Origin: Pleurobrachia bachei
Taxonomy: Eukaryota > Ctenophora > Tentaculata > Cydippida > Pleurobrachiidae
Assembly (NCBI GenBank): GCA_000695325.1
Contig: AVPN01000277.1
Span: 1 to 33,515, forward strand
DNA length: 33,515 bases
Direction: 5' to 3'
The notes below the pieces were generated by a model. It saw only the letters and a program-made list of their open reading frames with translations. It did not search any database and was not told the DNA's origin. Position 1 is the stretch's first letter, and each line of letters begins with the position of its first letter. Shown here piece by piece: positions 31,406 to 33,515 of the stretch. The position numbers and the translations under genes were made by a program.

Positions 31406-32666
31406 AATTGACGATTGGGAGAGTTCCCAGCGGTGTTACACCATGCTGCCTCGAGTTCTTCAGTATCTAACTGACAAATACTGTAACACGGGTAAGAACA
31501 AGCTATTGTAGTTAGATTTAGGTGCCGGCAGTCACCTCCGACCCGATACTGTAATACTGGTAAGAACAATAGCTAGATAGTAAGGGAGAGTAATGGTTAG
31601 GCAGTAGGTGGTCAGGTGGAAGGGAGAGAGATTAGTGGGAGGGAAGGAGAGGTAGTAGACTTAGCCCGGGGGAGGGGTAAATCTGACAAATTTTATCCTC
31701 GTTTGGCCGTTAAATTCACTTAATTTGGCATTGTGCCTTCTTAGTTCTCAGTATTATTATAACATACCTCTGACGTCACGCAATACAGAGCTACTCTCAG
31801 CTCCAACTACTCAATTTCTCTAAAGTCAGACAGTTATCGGGCCAAATGATTGTTCTCCCAACTACCCCCTTCTTCCCCCAAATACATTCTTCTCCAAAGG
31901 CCCAACTTTCCCCTACTAGTTACTAATTATTAATTAATCGGCTACTATATTACAGGTGATACGGTTGCAGTTCTCCTGACAGAGGAACACCTCGAACAGA
32001 TGACCCAACTACCCCAGGTAAGCAAGTCAGGTGGTGTGTCGTGACACAAATCTCCGGACAAATGTGTTCTAACACACCATCTTCAGGAGCAAGTTGATCA
32101 CTCATGTCTGAGTCTTTAATTTCAGGAGCAAGTTGATGAGATAGTGATGGATAAGAACGTTGTTTGTGTCACACCTAGCCCTCAGAGTGTTGTCGGAATG
32201 ATTCAGTTCTGTCCTAAATTCAACACCCACGAGGTATGTTATATTGAGGGCAACTGATGCATATTATACCTAGAATTTAACATAATAATACCCTGGTCCT
32301 GATACACCCTATAAAATCTTGGATTAGCTAATTATCTCAATTTCAGGATAATATTCACATAATTAATTAATTATACAAATCAAAACAACGGTAGTTATTT
32401 GGGCCTATACACATGTTTCATGATGCCAATTTCAGGATAATATTCACATAATTAATTAATTATCTCAATTTCAGGATAATATTCACATTATTAATTAATT
32501 ATCCCAATTTCAGGATAATATTCACATAATTATTGACTTCGCTAACACCCGGAAACCGAGGATATCTGAAGCAGTTGCGAATGGGCAATCAATAGACCTG
32601 CTGGTAGCGCCCACTGTTCAGAAGTACATCAAGGAAAAGCAGCTATACGATGTAATTTATTGTTGA
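31406..32666 (+). CDS. Unrecognised gene, four 3'-terminal exons
   Basis: Exons 31406-31491, 31956-32017, 32126-32233 and 32514-32666 join in frame with GT-AG borders and end in TGA, giving about 136 residues. The first begins in phase 2, so upstream exons exist but were not found in the window. The product starts near DDWESSQRCYTMLPRVLQYL, includes VAVLLTEEHLEQM and NVVCVTPSPQSVVGMIQFCP, and ends KQLYDVIYC. It looks globular and cytosolic with no membrane segment or signal peptide; I cannot assign a family. Exons 3 and 4 each have extra upstream copies of their own 3' splice site and first codons, all leading to quick stops if used. Confidence 0.6.
32341..32520 (+). repeat. Tandem copies of a 3' splice site plus exon start
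   Basis: The segment TTTCAGGATAATATTCACAT occurs four times, with acceptor AGs ending at 32346, 32435, 32474 and 32513; the last three are spaced 39 bp apart. Only the last leads into the open exon. The first three run into TAA within about eight codons. Confidence 0.92.
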
Positions 32667-33515
32667 GTACCCCTTATTACTCAATTTAAGTACACGTTGT
32701 TTTTTATCTATGGGGAGAGAGGCAAGAGTGTAGGGTGGTAAAGGCGGCAACAAGTTCGTTATAAAGTTTTGAAACATGCCTGCGAGTAATACGAACACCA
32801 CGTACCACTTAAAGTCTGATTTTTTGAACTTGTCACCCCCTGGTTGGCGCGCGAGTTTTTATTTGCGCGTCGGAATCTTGTTTAGCTTCTCACGGCCTTG
32901 TTTCTTTGCCAATTTGGTCAAATCAAAATTTTATGACTCCCAAAATTATGCTCTTTCCGGTGATATCCGGTTTTTTGCCGAAAACAATATTCAAATTGGT
33001 CAAAACAAAGTTTTACGGACTCCCAAAATTATGCTCTTTCCGTTGATATCCGGTTTTTTGCCGAAAAGTGAGAGCAAGTGGGGGCTGTCACGCCCAAATA
33101 CGACGCCGCGCGACAAATGGGGGGTAACAACTTCAAACAAGAATAACTGCATTATTTTTCATAATGCTATGTTTCCCCGCCAACCTTTTTTTCATGACCA
33201 TTTAATTTTAATGTGAAGGCGGTACAGCCATTTCCGACCCTTTATGAATCACTCAAACCGTAAAAAACAAATCATTGTGTTCCAGTTGCACTAAATTATG
33301 TGCTACATTGCGCGGCTCACGTTTCCTGAAAACGTGCCATTGAAATATTTGATGAAGGAGCAACGCCGTTGTCCTCGCAACTGAAAGTGTTACAGCCAAT
33401 TTTGTGACCGTTACGGTCACTAGTATGTAAACTTGTCGAATTCTAAACCCCTATGCCTTTTTACAAAAGGCATCCGGGTGAATGCCTTCGGCATTCACCC
33501 GGGCGGGGAAAAAAT
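32667..33515. other. Right-end stretch: repeats and hairpins, no gene
   Basis: Two copies of a block with period 83 bp (about 32910-32985 and 32993-33068) share CTCCCAAAATTATGCTCTTT and ATATCCGGTTTTTTGCCGAA. Further right the sequence holds three hairpins (33404-33502). This is probably part of a repetitive element that continues beyond the window. An open frame at 32776-33216 spans the repeat and shows no family features. Confidence 0.5.
33404..33502. repeat. Three successive perfect inverted repeats
   Basis: 33404-33420 has arms GTGACCGT and ACGGTCAC around one base. 33453-33473 has arms ATGCCTTTT and AAAAGGCAT around TAC. 33474-33502 has 13-bp arms CCGGGTGAATGCC and GGCATTCACCCGG around TTC. 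The second and third abut and share the ATGCC/GGCAT core, so they could pair in other ways. Confidence 0.9.

Noticed and set aside
32776-33216. 146-residue ORF at the right end
   Set aside because: It spans an 83-bp tandem repeat, with the repeated peptide in part in another context, and has no recognisable domain.
1-33515. Retrovirus-like or LTR elements, Polintons, CRISPR arrays, rRNA
   Set aside because: No reverse transcriptase, integrase, capsid or polymerase motifs, no LTR pairs and no spaced palindromic arrays were seen.

Overview
The window looks like a compact animal genome. Every recognisable gene is eukaryotic, most are split by short GT-AG introns (mostly about 50-450 bp), genes lie a few hundred bases apart, and there are animal-type families (SLCO/OATP transporter, LIN52 of the DREAM/MuvB complex, BEACH-family module, MACPF protein). 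A sponge or another early-branching animal would fit, but that is an inference from compactness and gene content only.

Layout. 1-1191 (+) is the 3' part, and 2539-4131 (+) a complete copy, of a tandemly duplicated gene for a membrane protein with four TM2 domains and a C-terminal RING finger. A one-exon LIN52 gene lies between them (2025-2306 +). Next come a HAD-like phosphatase in four exons (5287-6548 +), a long GACAGA hexanucleotide array, and the ribosome-biogenesis gene LTV1 (8518-11531 +), whose first three exons are duplicated in tandem just upstream (7359-8040). PITRM1, the mitochondrial presequence protease, follows 327 bp after LTV1 (11859-16837 +, 13 exons). Its last exon is also duplicated (17772-17938). 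Convergent with it is an intronless gene for a secreted MACPF-domain protein (18474-20102 -), with a partial 3' copy carried in the duplicated unit.

20773-30255 is mostly minus strand and is a patchwork. It holds the C-terminal exons of an SLCO transporter (20773-21594), a second copy of one of these exons (22507-22688), an internal fragment of a BEACH-family gene on the plus strand (24368-25180), the C-terminal half of an equilibrative nucleoside transporter (25563-26140 -), and the N-terminal and middle exons of an SLCO transporter (26281-28740 -). The SLCO exons for roughly TM8-9 were not found, so either the gene is interrupted or the region is misassembled. At 31406-32666 (+) are four terminal exons of a gene I do not recognise, two of whose exon starts have repeated decoy 3' splice sites.

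Repeats include two pogo/Tigger-like MITEs with TA target duplications, three copies of a hAT-like MITE (two with an 8-bp target duplication), a 29-bp minisatellite in an LTV1 intron, CT/GA tracts, an 83-bp repeat and a run of three perfect hairpins at the right edge. The genes do not form one pathway. The strongest themes are the TM2x4-RING architecture and the series of recent, partial, roughly 1-kb tandem duplications that cut through genes.
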